Below are positions 14,891 to 22,647 of a DNA stretch of 30,406 nt, one piece after another. The position numbers and the translations under genes were made by a program. Position 1 is the stretch's first letter, and every line of letters starts with the position of its first letter. The stretch is taken from contig CALEZD010000004.1 of the NCBI GenBank assembly GCA_937928385.1, positions 1 through 30,406 of the forward strand, in the 5' to 3' direction. Source of the stretch: an uncultured Bacteroidota bacterium (lineage in GTDB: Bacteria > Bacteroidota > Bacteroidia > Chitinophagales > Chitinophagaceae). The notes under the pieces were generated by a model, which made no database searches, was not told the DNA's origin, and was given only the letters and a program-made list of their open reading frames with translations.

Positions 14891-15850
14891 ATGAACAGGA
14901 CCACCAAAGCATATTTAGCCATCGCCTTCCTCAGCATAGCCTGGGGCACTACTTACCTGGCCATCCGCATAGCGGTAATGCACTACCCTGCATTCCTGTT
15001 TGCCGGCCTGAGGCAGGTAATTGCGGGGCTGCTGATGGGTATTTTCGCCCTGCTGGTATACAAAAAGGCAGATATCTCCTGGCCGGTGGTGCGGATGAAC
15101 CTGCTGATAGGCTTCTTCATGATTTCGGTAGGCAACGGTATCGTGTCTTATTCTGAAAAGACAGTACCCAGCGGTGTGGCTGCTTTGATATGCAGCATGA
15201 TGCCCCTCAACGCGGTAATGCTGAATATCCTTATGAACAAAGGGGAAAAGATAAATGCTACTATAATAGGCGGGCTGATGCTGGCGCTCTGTGGTGTTGC
15301 GCTCATCTTCAGGGATAACCTGGCCGACCTTGGCAACCCTGTTTACTTCGGCGGCATCATAGCTATATTCATAGGCACTGCCAGTTGGGCCTTTGGCAGC
15401 ATCAAAAGCAGGGTGCTTATGGGTGTTAAAAATCCCATATTCAATGCAGCCATGCAATTATTCTTCGGTGGTTTCTTCCTGCTGGTGCTCAGTCCGGCAG
15501 TAGATAGCTACGAAAACTTTGAACCTTTTCAGCCAGACGCACTCAAAGCTATGGCTTACCTGATACTTGTAGGTTCGTTCCTGGCGTTTACGGCCTATAT
15601 GTTCGCGCTCAAGGTATTGCCCGTAGGTATTGTAACTTTATATGCCTACGTCAATCCTTTGGTGGCGGTAATACTCGGTTATTTCATTTTAAACGAAAGG
15701 TTAACATGGTTTACAGCCCTGGCATTTGCTACTATAGTATCGGGCGTGTACCTTGTAAATGCCGGGTACCGGAAACAAAAACTAAAAGACAAAAATACTG
15801 CGGCACCCAAACTGCAACCAAGGGCAGCGGTGACTATAGAAGAAGCATAA
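14891..15850 (+). CDS. EamA/DMT-family permease
   Basis: From the ATG at 14891 the protein has 319 residues and ten hydrophobic helices in two five-helix EamA halves, the standard layout. The opening 'AIAFLSIAWGTTYLAIRI' is the typical first helix, and the second half ends with 'YVNPLVAVILGYFILNERLTW', a strong EamA signature. Such transporters sit in the inner membrane and export or import metabolites such as amino acids; the substrate is not predictable. The frame is open further upstream to 14645, but that part runs through the divergent regulator gene and its promoter region and has no membrane helix, so it is rejected. The ATG is 8 nt after a -7-like box. It begins an operon whose next gene is 29 nt downstream. 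Confidence 0.92.
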   Translation: MNRTTKAYLAIAFLSIAWGTTYLAIRIAVMHYPAFLFAGLRQVIAGLLMGIFALLVYKKADISWPVVRMNLLIGFFMISVGNGIVSYSEKTVPSGVAALICSMMPLNAVMLNILMNKGEKINATIIGGLMLALCGVALIFRDNLADLGNPVYFGGIIAIFIGTASWAFGSIKSRVLMGVKNPIFNAAMQLFFGGFFLLVLSPAVDSYENFEPFQPDALKAMAYLILVGSFLAFTAYMFALKVLPVGIVTLYAYVNPLVAVILGYFILNERLTWFTALAFATIVSGVYLVNAGYRKQKLKDKNTAAPKLQPRAAVTIEEA

Positions 15851-15879
15851 TATTATAAACACTGAAAAGAAAAGCGGGT

Positions 15880-16920
15880 ATGATTACCATAACAGAAAAG
15901 CAGCAAAAGCAGGTGACTGATACTAAGTCAAAACCATTTGGCATTACCCCCACCGACCACATGTTCATAGCCGAGTATAAAGACGGCGAGTGGAGCAACA
16001 GCCGTATAGTACCTTTTGAAGACCTGAGTATCAGCCCCATAGCCCAGTGCCTGCACTATGGTCAGACTGTTTTTGAAGGGATGAAAGCCTTCAGGATGGC
16101 AGACGGCGGTATCAATATCTTCCGCCCCGAAAAGCACTACGAGCGTTTCTGCATATCGCTGGACAGGATGTGTATGCCACGCGTGCCCGAAACATTGTTT
16201 CACGAAGCCCTGAGGCAATTGGTACAACTGGATGGAGAATGGATACCGGGCGATGATGATGGCTCATTATATGTACGCCCGTTCATGTTTGCTTCAGAAG
16301 AAAGGCTGGGCGTAAAAATATCGGATGAATACATCTTCATGATAGTATGCACCCCGGCTTATCAATACTACGCCAAGCCATTGAAAGTAAAAGTGGAGGA
16401 GCATTACGCACGTGCTGCATTCGGCGGAACGGGCTTTGCCAAATGTGGGGGTAATTATGGCGGTGCCTACTATCCTACTCGCCTCGCACAAAAAGAAGGC
16501 TACGACCAGGTAATATGGACCGATAGCCGCAGACACGAGTATATTGAAGAGTCGGGCACTATGAACCTGATGTTTTATATGGATGGTGTATTGGTGACCC
16601 CACCACTGGGCGGCACCATACTGGATGGTGTTACCCGCGACTCGCTACTGGCCATAGCCAAAGACATGGGCTTGCACGTTGCCGAAAGGCCCATCACCCA
16701 CCGCGAGATAAAAGACGCACTGGAACAGGGCAAACGTGTTGAAGCTTTTGGCGCTGGTACTGCTGCGGTAGTAGCACCTATCGAGTTAATACGCATAGGT
16801 GATAAAGACTATAACTGCTACCTGGGCGATGACGCACTGGCATATACCCTGAAGAAAAAACTGGACGCGATAAGAAAAGGTGCATTGCCTGATAAATACA
16901 ACTGGAACTCAATAATATAA
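15880..16920 (+). CDS. ilvE: branched-chain amino-acid aminotransferase
   Basis: The 346-residue fold-IV PLP enzyme transfers the amino group between leucine, isoleucine or valine and 2-oxoglutarate in the cytoplasm. Landmarks: 'CLHYGQTVFEGMKAFR' (57-72), 'YVRPFMFASEERLGV', PLP lysine K188 in 'GFAKCGGNYGGA', 'EESGTMNLMF' (E223/E224) and 'GGTILDGVTRDSLL'. The size and the 'AKCGGNYG' motif fit the eukaryote-like BCAT-II group used by many Bacteroidota. D-amino-acid transaminase and aminodeoxychorismate lyase, its fold relatives, are shorter and lack these motifs. It lies in an operon between the EamA permease (29 nt) and a GNAT gene (3 nt), which suggests that the MocR regulator controls an amino-acid function. 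Confidence 0.95.
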   Translation: MITITEKQQKQVTDTKSKPFGITPTDHMFIAEYKDGEWSNSRIVPFEDLSISPIAQCLHYGQTVFEGMKAFRMADGGINIFRPEKHYERFCISLDRMCMPRVPETLFHEALRQLVQLDGEWIPGDDDGSLYVRPFMFASEERLGVKISDEYIFMIVCTPAYQYYAKPLKVKVEEHYARAAFGGTGFAKCGGNYGGAYYPTRLAQKEGYDQVIWTDSRRHEYIEESGTMNLMFYMDGVLVTPPLGGTILDGVTRDSLLAIAKDMGLHVAERPITHREIKDALEQGKRVEAFGAGTAAVVAPIELIRIGDKDYNCYLGDDALAYTLKKKLDAIRKGALPDKYNWNSII

Positions 16921-16923
16921 ATC

Positions 16924-17376
16924 ATGAATGCCCCTGTACATATAACCTACAACGGGTACGTAATAACTACTGACAAAAGCCTGATGCAGGTGGAGGCCAT
17001 ATACAAGTGGCTTTCCGAAAAATCTTATTGGGTAAAGGATATTCCCTTTGAGATAGTTCAGGGCGCTTTCAACAATTCTTTTTGCATGGCCGTGTTAAAA
17101 GACGGTGTACAGGTTGGCTATGCACGCCTGGTAACAGACTATACCACCATTGCATGGCTGGGTGATGTATATATAGAAGAAGAACATCGCGGACAAGGCT
17201 TAAGCAAAAAGATGATGGAGATATTGACGGGTCTGGAATGGGTAACCAAACTGCGCAAAGTATTTTTGGGTACCTTAGACGCACACGGCTTGTACGCACG
17301 TTATGGTTTTGAAACGCCTGCCGAACCGGCGCGATGGATGGAAATCAGCAGGCCGGGTATTTATCTGAACGAATAA
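16924..17376 (+). CDS. GNAT-family N-acetyltransferase
   Basis: The 150-residue protein is one GNAT domain with motif A 'HRGQGLSKKMMEIL' (about 88-101), preceded by the beta-4 strand 'TIAWLGDVYIEEE', and ends in 'HGLYARYGFETPAEPARWMEI'. The long helix 'VEAIYKWLSEKSYWVKDIPFEIVQGAFNNS' before the core and the closing 'P-x-RWMEI' pattern fit a common bacterial GNAT subgroup often annotated only as acetyltransferase. It starts 3 nt after ilvE, so the two are likely translated together. The acceptor is unknown; a product of the amino-acid operon is possible. Confidence 0.85.
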   Translation: MNAPVHITYNGYVITTDKSLMQVEAIYKWLSEKSYWVKDIPFEIVQGAFNNSFCMAVLKDGVQVGYARLVTDYTTIAWLGDVYIEEEHRGQGLSKKMMEILTGLEWVTKLRKVFLGTLDAHGLYARYGFETPAEPARWMEISRPGIYLNE

Positions 17377-17387
17377 AACTTGACGAC

Positions 17388-17963
17388 ATGACAGACATTG
17401 GATTCTTAAAAAGCATGGACAGGCAATTCAGGTATTATAAATCGCTGGGCGAAAAGGCAATGGCGCAGGTGGATGAGCCTGTACTTTTTATACAGCCAAA
17501 TGATGACAGTAACAGCATAGCCACCATAGTAAAGCATATGTGGGGCAATATGCTCAGCCGCTGGACCGACTTCCTGACTACAGACGGTGAAAAGCCATGG
17601 CGCCAGCGCGATGCTGAATTTGAAAATGATATTCCCACACGAGAAGCAGTGATGCAGAAATGGGAAGAAGGATGGAATTGCCTGTTCAATGCATTGGGCA
17701 GCATAAGCGATAACGACCTGGGTATGATCATCTACATCCGTAACGAGGGGCATACTGTACTGGAAGCCATCAACCGCCAGTTAGCGCACTATTCTTATCA
17801 TGTGGGGCAAATAGTGTACGCGGCTAAACTCTTCAAAAAAGGAGACTGGGAAAGCCTTTCTATCCCCCGCAATAAATCTGCCGACTACAACCAAAAGAAA
17901 TTCTCAGAAGATAAAAGCAACCGCCATTTTACAGACGAATGGTTGAAGAAAGATGGCAAATAG
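17388..17963 (+). CDS. DinB-like four-helix protein (DUF1572)
   Basis: The 191-residue protein fits the DinB/YfiT-like four-helix bundle. The metal-binding triad is H50 ('TIVKHMWGNM'), H134 and H138 ('LAHYSYHVGQIVYAAK'). 'SIATIVKHMWGN' and 'HYSYHVGQI' are marks of the DUF1572 subgroup. These proteins bind a divalent metal, and some relatives act as thiol-dependent transferases (bacillithiol or mycothiol types), but the role of this subgroup is unknown. The ATG at 17388 is 11 nt after the GNAT stop; an in-frame upstream start at 17334 would overlap the GNAT gene and add nothing conserved. Its 3' end overlaps the next gene by 11 bp. Confidence 0.83.
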   Translation: MTDIGFLKSMDRQFRYYKSLGEKAMAQVDEPVLFIQPNDDSNSIATIVKHMWGNMLSRWTDFLTTDGEKPWRQRDAEFENDIPTREAVMQKWEEGWNCLFNALGSISDNDLGMIIYIRNEGHTVLEAINRQLAHYSYHVGQIVYAAKLFKKGDWESLSIPRNKSADYNQKKFSEDKSNRHFTDEWLKKDGK

Positions 17964-18927
17964 AAACATAATAACATTCCTTATCCTACTTACCACCCTA
18001 TCAGCAAGCGCACAAACAGATAGTAGCGCACCAGATAGACGAAACTATCGTTTAACAGAAGGTAGCGGCGAGAAAGTATCTATAGATACTGTTACACCAC
18101 TCCCTCAATTAATTACCAGGCTTGCGGGTGATTGGGAATTAATCCAGACCTTTAAAGGTTATTGGATTGGGTACACAGATGACATGTTTTCTATAGCAGA
18201 ATACGGCGATGATGCTATCAATCCCCTCACTCATTTTATAGACACAGTACATTCTATCAAGGCAAAACGAGGGGCTATATATACGTTACACCTGGTTGGC
18301 ATAAACTCTACTATTGTTGGACGGTTCTTTGAGAAATTTGAGAACAGGAATGCCCGCAAAGCACTACGGAAATACCTGGCGGACACAACCCTCCATACGC
18401 TGGTACTAGAACTGCTGATGCGAGACCCATGGGTAACAGACATACCGGAATACATGGCATACTTAGAAGCACCTGGCAAAGACTATTCGACAGTACTAAG
18501 TGTTTTAAAACGGTATGAAATAGAAAATCCACCTTTAAACCAACGAATATCCGGTGGAGTTTTTGAAAGACTAGTCAAAATCAAAGCCGATGACTATGGT
18601 ATAAAGCCAATGGATGCTTTAGTTACTTTTCAGAAGAAATTCAGTAAATATTTTATTGTTGACGAGGAGATTATTAATAGCAAGGAATGGACACGCAGTC
18701 ACAGGCTATTATCTAATGTAAAATTTTCAACACGTAAAAAATCTGTTATGACTTATTTCATGTCAGATTATTTTTTTTCTTACTGTTCATTTAGTGAGAT
18801 ATACAGTTACAATTTCGATGGAAAAATTATCACTGTTTACGGCCCGGCCAAGGCAAGGGAAATCTGGCTGAACTGGTGGAAGAAAATCCCACAGGATGAA
18901 AAGGAACAGACATATTACCAACAGTAG
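17953..18927 (+). CDS. secreted protein of unknown function
   Basis: I do not recognise this 324-residue protein. It begins with a signal peptide ('MANRNIITFLILLTTLSASAQ'), so it is exported. The body is mixed alpha/beta without repeats: a polar N-terminal stretch, a helical region around 110-200 ('RNARKALRKYLADTTLHTLVLELLMRD') and an aromatic-rich C-terminal part ('SDYFFSYCSFSEIYSYNFDGK', 'LNWWKKIP'). Its start overlaps the DinB-like gene by 11 bp, so it is translated from the same mRNA as the ilvE operon. Base composition after about 18480 is more AT-rich than the neighbouring genes. The next gene is convergent, 27 nt away. Confidence 0.7.
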   Translation: MANRNIITFLILLTTLSASAQTDSSAPDRRNYRLTEGSGEKVSIDTVTPLPQLITRLAGDWELIQTFKGYWIGYTDDMFSIAEYGDDAINPLTHFIDTVHSIKAKRGAIYTLHLVGINSTIVGRFFEKFENRNARKALRKYLADTTLHTLVLELLMRDPWVTDIPEYMAYLEAPGKDYSTVLSVLKRYEIENPPLNQRISGGVFERLVKIKADDYGIKPMDALVTFQKKFSKYFIVDEEIINSKEWTRSHRLLSNVKFSTRKKSVMTYFMSDYFFSYCSFSEIYSYNFDGKIITVYGPAKAREIWLNWWKKIPQDEKEQTYYQQ

Positions 18928-18954
18928 GTTGATGCGGGCAGGTTACATCGCCAC

Positions 18955-19923
18955 CTATTTCAGGTACACTTTATACATCGTTCCATGGTCCCCCACCACA
19001 ATAAGACTACCATCAGGTGTCAGCGTCATATCGCGCAGCGCGTAGTCGGTAAAATTGTCAAACTGCTTCCAATCCTTACCACCATTAGTGGTTTGCAGCA
19101 GCAGCCCCTCCTCGCCACATATCCAACCTGTAGACGCGTCTTTAAATAGCACGTCCAGCATCAGGTAATTCTTTTGTACCAGTTGGTTACCATTCCTTAG
19201 TTTGTCCCAGGTAGCGCCTCCATCGCTTGTATGGAATATAGTGCCCCTATAGCCGCACACCCATACTTCACGCTCGTTCAGGCAATGCACCGACATAAAA
19301 TTATCGTTCTTCACATCCAGGTAGTTCCATGTAGCACCGCCATCTGTTGTTTTCAGTACAGCGCCGAATGCCGCCAGGTAACCTGTAGTGGGTGTAGGCA
19401 TGGCAATATCATTCAGGCCGAAACCCAGGCGCGTAGTATCAATAACATTATATGTACTGTCTATACGGAATATGGTGCCGAAATTTTGCCCGTCGGTAGA
19501 TACCATTACACAATGCCCGTTATCAGCAACGGCCACACTATTGAAAAACCGCCAGTAATTCATTTGATGCAGCGCCCAGTTTTTACCTGCGTCTTTCGAT
19601 GTCATCAGCTTGCCATCTACCCCACAGGCATATACTGTATTGCCCGAAGCGGTCATACCGTACAATCCCTTGCCTGCATCCGGGTGCGATGTTTTCGTCC
19701 AGCTATTGCCACCATCGTAGCTACTCACCATTTCCGCAGTAAAAAATCTGTCACCTCCCACAGCTATACATACCGAATCGTTGATAAACTGTACACGGTT
19801 GAGCCGTGCGGTGGTGCCGGTTTCTATTTTTACCACATCAGCGGGTTCAATCTTATTCTTTTTGCAGCCGCCTGCAGTTATCAGTAATAATGTTATTGCA
19901 AGGATAAATCTCACAGTATTCAT
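18955..19923 (-). CDS. Ycf48-like beta-propeller lipoprotein
   Basis: The 322-residue protein has a lipoprotein-type signal peptide ('LLLITAGGCKKNK', C20) and then a beta-propeller made of BNR/sialidase-like repeats. The Asp-box pattern recurs: 'SSYDGGNSWTKT', 'TSKDAGKNWALH', 'KTTDGGATWNYL', 'HTSDGGATWDKL' and 'QTTNGGKDWKQF'. In cyanobacteria Ycf48 helps photosystem II assembly; in heterotrophic Bacteroidota such proteins are common, lipid-anchored and of unknown role. The start codon overlaps the stop of the upstream glycosyltransferase frame (ATGA, 19920-19923), so its translation was coupled to that gene. The nonsense codon in the glycosyltransferase may lower its expression. Confidence 0.85.
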   Translation of the reverse strand: MNTVRFILAITLLLITAGGCKKNKIEPADVVKIETGTTARLNRVQFINDSVCIAVGGDRFFTAEMVSSYDGGNSWTKTSHPDAGKGLYGMTASGNTVYACGVDGKLMTSKDAGKNWALHQMNYWRFFNSVAVADNGHCVMVSTDGQNFGTIFRIDSTYNVIDTTRLGFGLNDIAMPTPTTGYLAAFGAVLKTTDGGATWNYLDVKNDNFMSVHCLNEREVWVCGYRGTIFHTSDGGATWDKLRNGNQLVQKNYLMLDVLFKDASTGWICGEEGLLLQTTNGGKDWKQFDNFTDYALRDMTLTPDGSLIVVGDHGTMYKVYLK

Positions 19924-20210
19924 ATTTCCCCGGCTTTTTTCAGTTTATAGACTTTCAACCCGTTTTTATTGTACACCATACTATCTGTTAGTGGCAAGAT
20001 GCCTGAATTCCGGTCCGCATTGCCATCCACAAATAAATATGCCGCACCGCAAGTTATGAAATACTTTAAATCCTGTTCATTCAGCATATCTGCATGGTAA
20101 GCCCAGCCCTTACGGTCGAGGTAATACAGGACAATAAAACCTGAAACATCATTACCCACCACACAATATTCATTCTCCGGCACCAGGGCCCTTAACTCAT
20201 CTTTGTGGTG
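19920..20210 (-). pseudogene. C-terminal remnant of the interrupted GT39-type glycosyltransferase
   Basis: This is the continuation, in the same frame, of the membrane glycosyltransferase that stops at 20211-20213. The codons after the stop encode 'HHKDELRALVPENEY' and on to 'NGLKVYKLKKAGEI', ending 97 codons later at TGA. The content ('CVVGNDVSG', 'YLDRKGWAYHADMLN') reads as the soluble C-terminal domain normally attached to this protein family. A GTG at 20183 or an ATG at 20094 might restart translation, but neither makes a sensible independent protein. It is annotated as a broken part rather than a separate gene. Confidence 0.75.
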
Positions 20211-21389
20211 TTAATATACTTTGTTGAAGCCGGGGTTTTCCGTTCCCCACCTTCCGTTGATACGTGCCATGGCCAGCAATGGCAATGCCGCCAACAGCAA
20301 TACCGTACCCCATCTTACCGCCTTTACCTGCACAGACAGTAATTGATATGCACCATAAGCCACTACAATAAACAATAGCGGCAGAAAAGGGAAAAGATAA
20401 TAGTCGTGTACCAGCCCTATCATATTAATTTCGAACAGGTAGTATATGGTAACACCCAGCAGCAGGAATAGCAGTGGCATAAAATAATCATATTGCCATA
20501 GCCTGCGCTGTAATAACAAAAACAGCCCTGCAATGAATAAAGGTGTAGCTGCGTAATTCAGCAACATTTCGGGCAGCGTAGATACTAAAGTGCCACTGAG
20601 GATATGTAGTACGCCCGAAACGGTATAGGTGGACGTATCTAATACACCGGCCACTACACCGTTGCCCGTCCAGCCCGGAATAACAGAGATATACCATGCT
20701 ATAGCCGGAATAAGCAGGAGAAAATACACCATGACAGGCATCAACGCCCTTTTGCCCTGCACTTTCCTGTGTTTGAACCAGTAAGCAGCAGCAATGGACC
20801 CGTACACAACAAATGGTAGTTTAGCCAATGTAGCCAGGCATAGGAAACCTCCGCTTAAGATGATGTATTTCAATACCGGGCGTTGCATATAATGGTAGAA
20901 AAACACCAGCGACCATATAGCGCAGCATAGAGCGAAATTATCGGGCAAAGGGTTAACGGTATAATAATAGAATAAGGGCGAAAAGCTGAAAGCCCAGGCT
21001 GCTATTACCCCTACTCCTTTATCCTTGAATAAGAGAGAGCATAACCTATATATACCTATCACGGAAGCAAAGCCTATCAGCAAAGTCAATATCCTGCTGA
21101 TAATAATATGCGGGCCGAATACTTTATGAAAACCGGCGAACAGCCATTGCATAATGGGGAATTCCATCCTATGTATCCTGTCGGTATGCGCATATTGGTT
21201 GATGCGCGGCTCTAAGATGTTCCAGCTTTCAGATACAAAATTGTTGATAACCGTCTGTGTTTGTGTCTGCCGCCATACATGCGCTCCCACCAGGTCGCGG
21301 TTCAGCATCCACCCATGCATCAGCAGGCTCAGCAGCAGCATTGCCGGCAGCAGGTACCTGGCATATTTCGAAAAATACTCTATCCGCAT
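20211..21389 (-). CDS. GT39/ArnT-like membrane glycosyltransferase, truncated by in-frame TAA
   Basis: From the ATG at 21389 there are 392 residues with about ten membrane helices, in the layout of PMT_2 (GT39/GT83) polyprenyl-phosphate-sugar transferases. The first periplasmic loop has 'AHVWRQTQTQTVINNF' and 'RMEFPIMQWLFAGFHK'. Such enzymes move a sugar from a lipid carrier to protein or lipid at the outer face of the inner membrane. The frame ends at a TAA (20211) just after the last helix ('NGRWGTENPGFNKVY'), while the same frame continues with the missing C-terminal domain. The related protein encoded at 24081-25595 keeps that domain. Upstream in-frame TTG (21404) is rejected. Function is probably impaired unless the stop is read through. 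Confidence 0.75.
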   Translation of the reverse strand: MRIEYFSKYARYLLPAMLLLSLLMHGWMLNRDLVGAHVWRQTQTQTVINNFVSESWNILEPRINQYAHTDRIHRMEFPIMQWLFAGFHKVFGPHIIISRILTLLIGFASVIGIYRLCSLLFKDKGVGVIAAWAFSFSPLFYYYTVNPLPDNFALCCAIWSLVFFYHYMQRPVLKYIILSGGFLCLATLAKLPFVVYGSIAAAYWFKHRKVQGKRALMPVMVYFLLLIPAIAWYISVIPGWTGNGVVAGVLDTSTYTVSGVLHILSGTLVSTLPEMLLNYAATPLFIAGLFLLLQRRLWQYDYFMPLLFLLLGVTIYYLFEINMIGLVHDYYLFPFLPLLFIVVAYGAYQLLSVQVKAVRWGTVLLLAALPLLAMARINGRWGTENPGFNKVY

Positions 21390-21394
21390 AGCAA

Positions 21395-21409
21395 GTATAT
21401 GCAATATAC
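21395..21409. repeat. short palindrome ahead of the glycosyltransferase gene
   Basis: GTATAT (21395-21400) and ATATAC (21404-21409) form perfect arms around GCA. It lies 6 nt upstream of the glycosyltransferase start, in the gap shared with the divergent DUF486 gene, and could be an operator. Confidence 0.35.
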
Positions 21410-21456
21410 TTTGTAGAGATGGTATTTGCAGTGGTACAGGAATACCATTGTAGCAA

Positions 21457-21464
21457 TATCTTTG
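21457..21464 (+). promoter_or_regulatory. -7 promoter box of the DUF486 gene
   Basis: TATCTTTG is an exact consensus match, 18 nt before the ATG at 21483. Confidence 0.55.
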
Positions 21465-21482
21465 TTATATATTCTACAGTTT

Positions 21483-21833
21483 ATGCGCACTATAGCATTG
21501 CTTACCATTTCCAATTGCTTTATGACTTATGCCTGGTATGGCCATTTAAAAAAAGGGGTGACAGATATGCCACTGGTTAAGCTGATACTTATCAGCTGGG
21601 GTATCGCCTTTTTCGAGTACCTGTTTATGGTACCCGCCAACAACCGCTATGGCCTGCATGAGGGATACTCCCCTTTCCAGCTAAAAACTATACAGGAGGT
21701 TATATCGCTGATCATTTTCGCCCTGTTTGCGGTCTTCTTCCTCAAAGAGCCCCTGCGCTGGAACTACCTGGTGGCATTCGCGCTTATTATCGGGGCTGTT
21801 TACTTCATGTTTTATCCTTTTGAAAAAAATTAA
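21483..21833 (+). CDS. DUF486 (DMT-like) membrane protein
   Basis: From the ATG at 21483 the product has 116 residues and four membrane helices, half the size of an EamA transporter. Signatures of DUF486 are the opening 'ISNCFMTYAWYGHLK', 'ISWGIAFFEYLFMVPANNRYG', 'LKTIQEVISL' and 'WNYLVAFALIIGAVYFMF'. Members are conserved across Proteobacteria and Bacteroidota and resemble small drug/metabolite transporters that work as dimers; their substrate is unknown. An upstream in-frame ATG at 21426 would lie on the far side of the promoter box, so it is rejected. The gene is monocistronic and divergent from the glycosyltransferase. Confidence 0.9.
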   Translation: MRTIALLTISNCFMTYAWYGHLKKGVTDMPLVKLILISWGIAFFEYLFMVPANNRYGLHEGYSPFQLKTIQEVISLIIFALFAVFFLKEPLRWNYLVAFALIIGAVYFMFYPFEKN

Positions 21834-21878
21834 GCCTTTGGCAATTATTTAACTTTTTCATTTTGTAAAATTCATATT

Positions 21879-21892
21879 ACTTTGTGTAAAGT
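21879..21892. promoter_or_regulatory. palindrome over the promoter of the membrane protein/XRE pair
   Basis: ACTTT (21879-21883) and AAAGT (21888-21892) are perfect arms around GTGT, and the left arm is part of a -7-like box TTACTTTG (21877-21884). TGTAAA also recurs at 21864, 21885 and 21905. This is a plausible operator for the XRE regulator encoded two genes down. Confidence 0.45.
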
Positions 21893-21922
21893 TTATTTTA
21901 CTAAATGTAAATCAAATTAGTC

Positions 21923-22381
21923 ATGTTGAATAATTTATTATTACCGAACAAGTTTAGAAAAGTGGGTTTCGTCTTATTGATACCTGCACTGATTCTGATG
22001 ATAGCTGTATTCTATTACGAATATTCAATACCCCTGTTATCTTACGGTACACCCAAACCCGGTAGCGCTCCATTTGACCTAAAGAACTTTGATTTCTCTG
22101 ATGAGTTAGCTATGTTACTGACTATGTTTAGTTTATTCTGCATAGCTTTTTCCAAAGAAAAACATGAAGATGAATACCTGAGGGAAGTGAGATGGAAAGC
22201 CTTGCAGGTAAGTGTTTATATCAATTACCTGGTCATTGCTTTGGGTACGGTACTGATATACGGGCTTAATTATTTGTATGTATTATATGCCAACTTGTTC
22301 ACCATCCTGGTAATATTCATCATTGTGTATTATTACCGGGTATATTTTAAAGGCCGCTTATCAAAAGAAGAACAATCATGA
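21923..22381 (+). CDS. four-helix membrane protein paired with an XRE regulator
   Basis: The 152-residue protein has four membrane helices (about 14-31, 60-75, 94-112 and 117-136), a short outer loop with 'YGTPKPGSAPFDLKNFDF', and a charged cytoplasmic loop 'SKEKHEDEYLREVRWKALQ' between helices 2 and 3. I cannot name a family. The last base pairs overlap the start of an XRE regulator (ATGA, 22378-22381), so the two are translated together. Similar pairs of a small membrane protein with a YozG-like HTH protein are widespread, and some are called DUF2975 modules; this one is analogous, though I cannot claim homology. The promoter carries a palindrome suited to self-regulation. Confidence 0.75.
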   Translation: MLNNLLLPNKFRKVGFVLLIPALILMIAVFYYEYSIPLLSYGTPKPGSAPFDLKNFDFSDELAMLLTMFSLFCIAFSKEKHEDEYLREVRWKALQVSVYINYLVIALGTVLIYGLNYLYVLYANLFTILVIFIIVYYYRVYFKGRLSKEEQS

Positions 22382-22578
22382 AAAACACGATAAAAGTTGA
22401 ACGCGCCAAAAAAGATATTACCCAGGCAGACCTGGCCGATGCAATAGGCGTTTCGAGACAAACGATTAATGCAATGGAGGCAGGGAAGTATGTACCATCT
22501 ACATTACTATCTCTGAAAATCGCACGTTATTTCGGCGTAAATGTGGAAGATATTTTCACCCTGGAGCCTGGTGATTGA
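22378..22578 (+). CDS. XRE-family HTH regulator (YozG-like)
   Basis: The 66-residue protein is a single Cro/C1-type helix-turn-helix. 'ITQADLADAIGVSRQTINAMEAGKYVPSTLLSLKIARYFGVNVEDIFTL' is the whole domain, with the recognition helix at 'SRQTINAME'. The compact size and the end 'VEDIFTLEPGD' match the YozG/YgzD group, which binds DNA as a dimer. It overlaps the membrane-protein gene by 4 bp and most likely controls its own operon through the palindrome at 21879-21892. A toxin-antitoxin reading is possible but nothing in the partner looks toxic. Confidence 0.93.
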   Translation: MKNTIKVERAKKDITQADLADAIGVSRQTINAMEAGKYVPSTLLSLKIARYFGVNVEDIFTLEPGD

Positions 22579-22621
22579 CACTTAAGGGGTAATATTACTT
22601 TAATAATCGGCGAATAGATAT

Positions 22622-22629
22622 TACTTTTG
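22622..22629 (+). promoter_or_regulatory. -7 promoter box of pyrR, deciding its start
   Basis: TACTTTTG is an exact TAnnTTTG match. It contains the TTG at 22627 that would otherwise be taken as the pyrR start. Since transcription should begin a few bases after it, translation must start further on, and the next in-frame candidate is TTG at 22648. Confidence 0.6.
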
Positions 22630-22647
22630 CACGAAACAACGCAGTAT

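Noticed and set aside
21923..22578. Toxin-antitoxin system
   Set aside because: The HTH protein could be an antitoxin, but its partner is a 152-residue four-helix membrane protein with no toxin likeness, so a self-regulated membrane module is more likely.
22579..22647. PyrR-binding attenuator or riboswitch ahead of pyrR
   Set aside because: The gap is under 70 bp, with the promoter box only about 20 nt before the start, so no terminator/antiterminator can fit.
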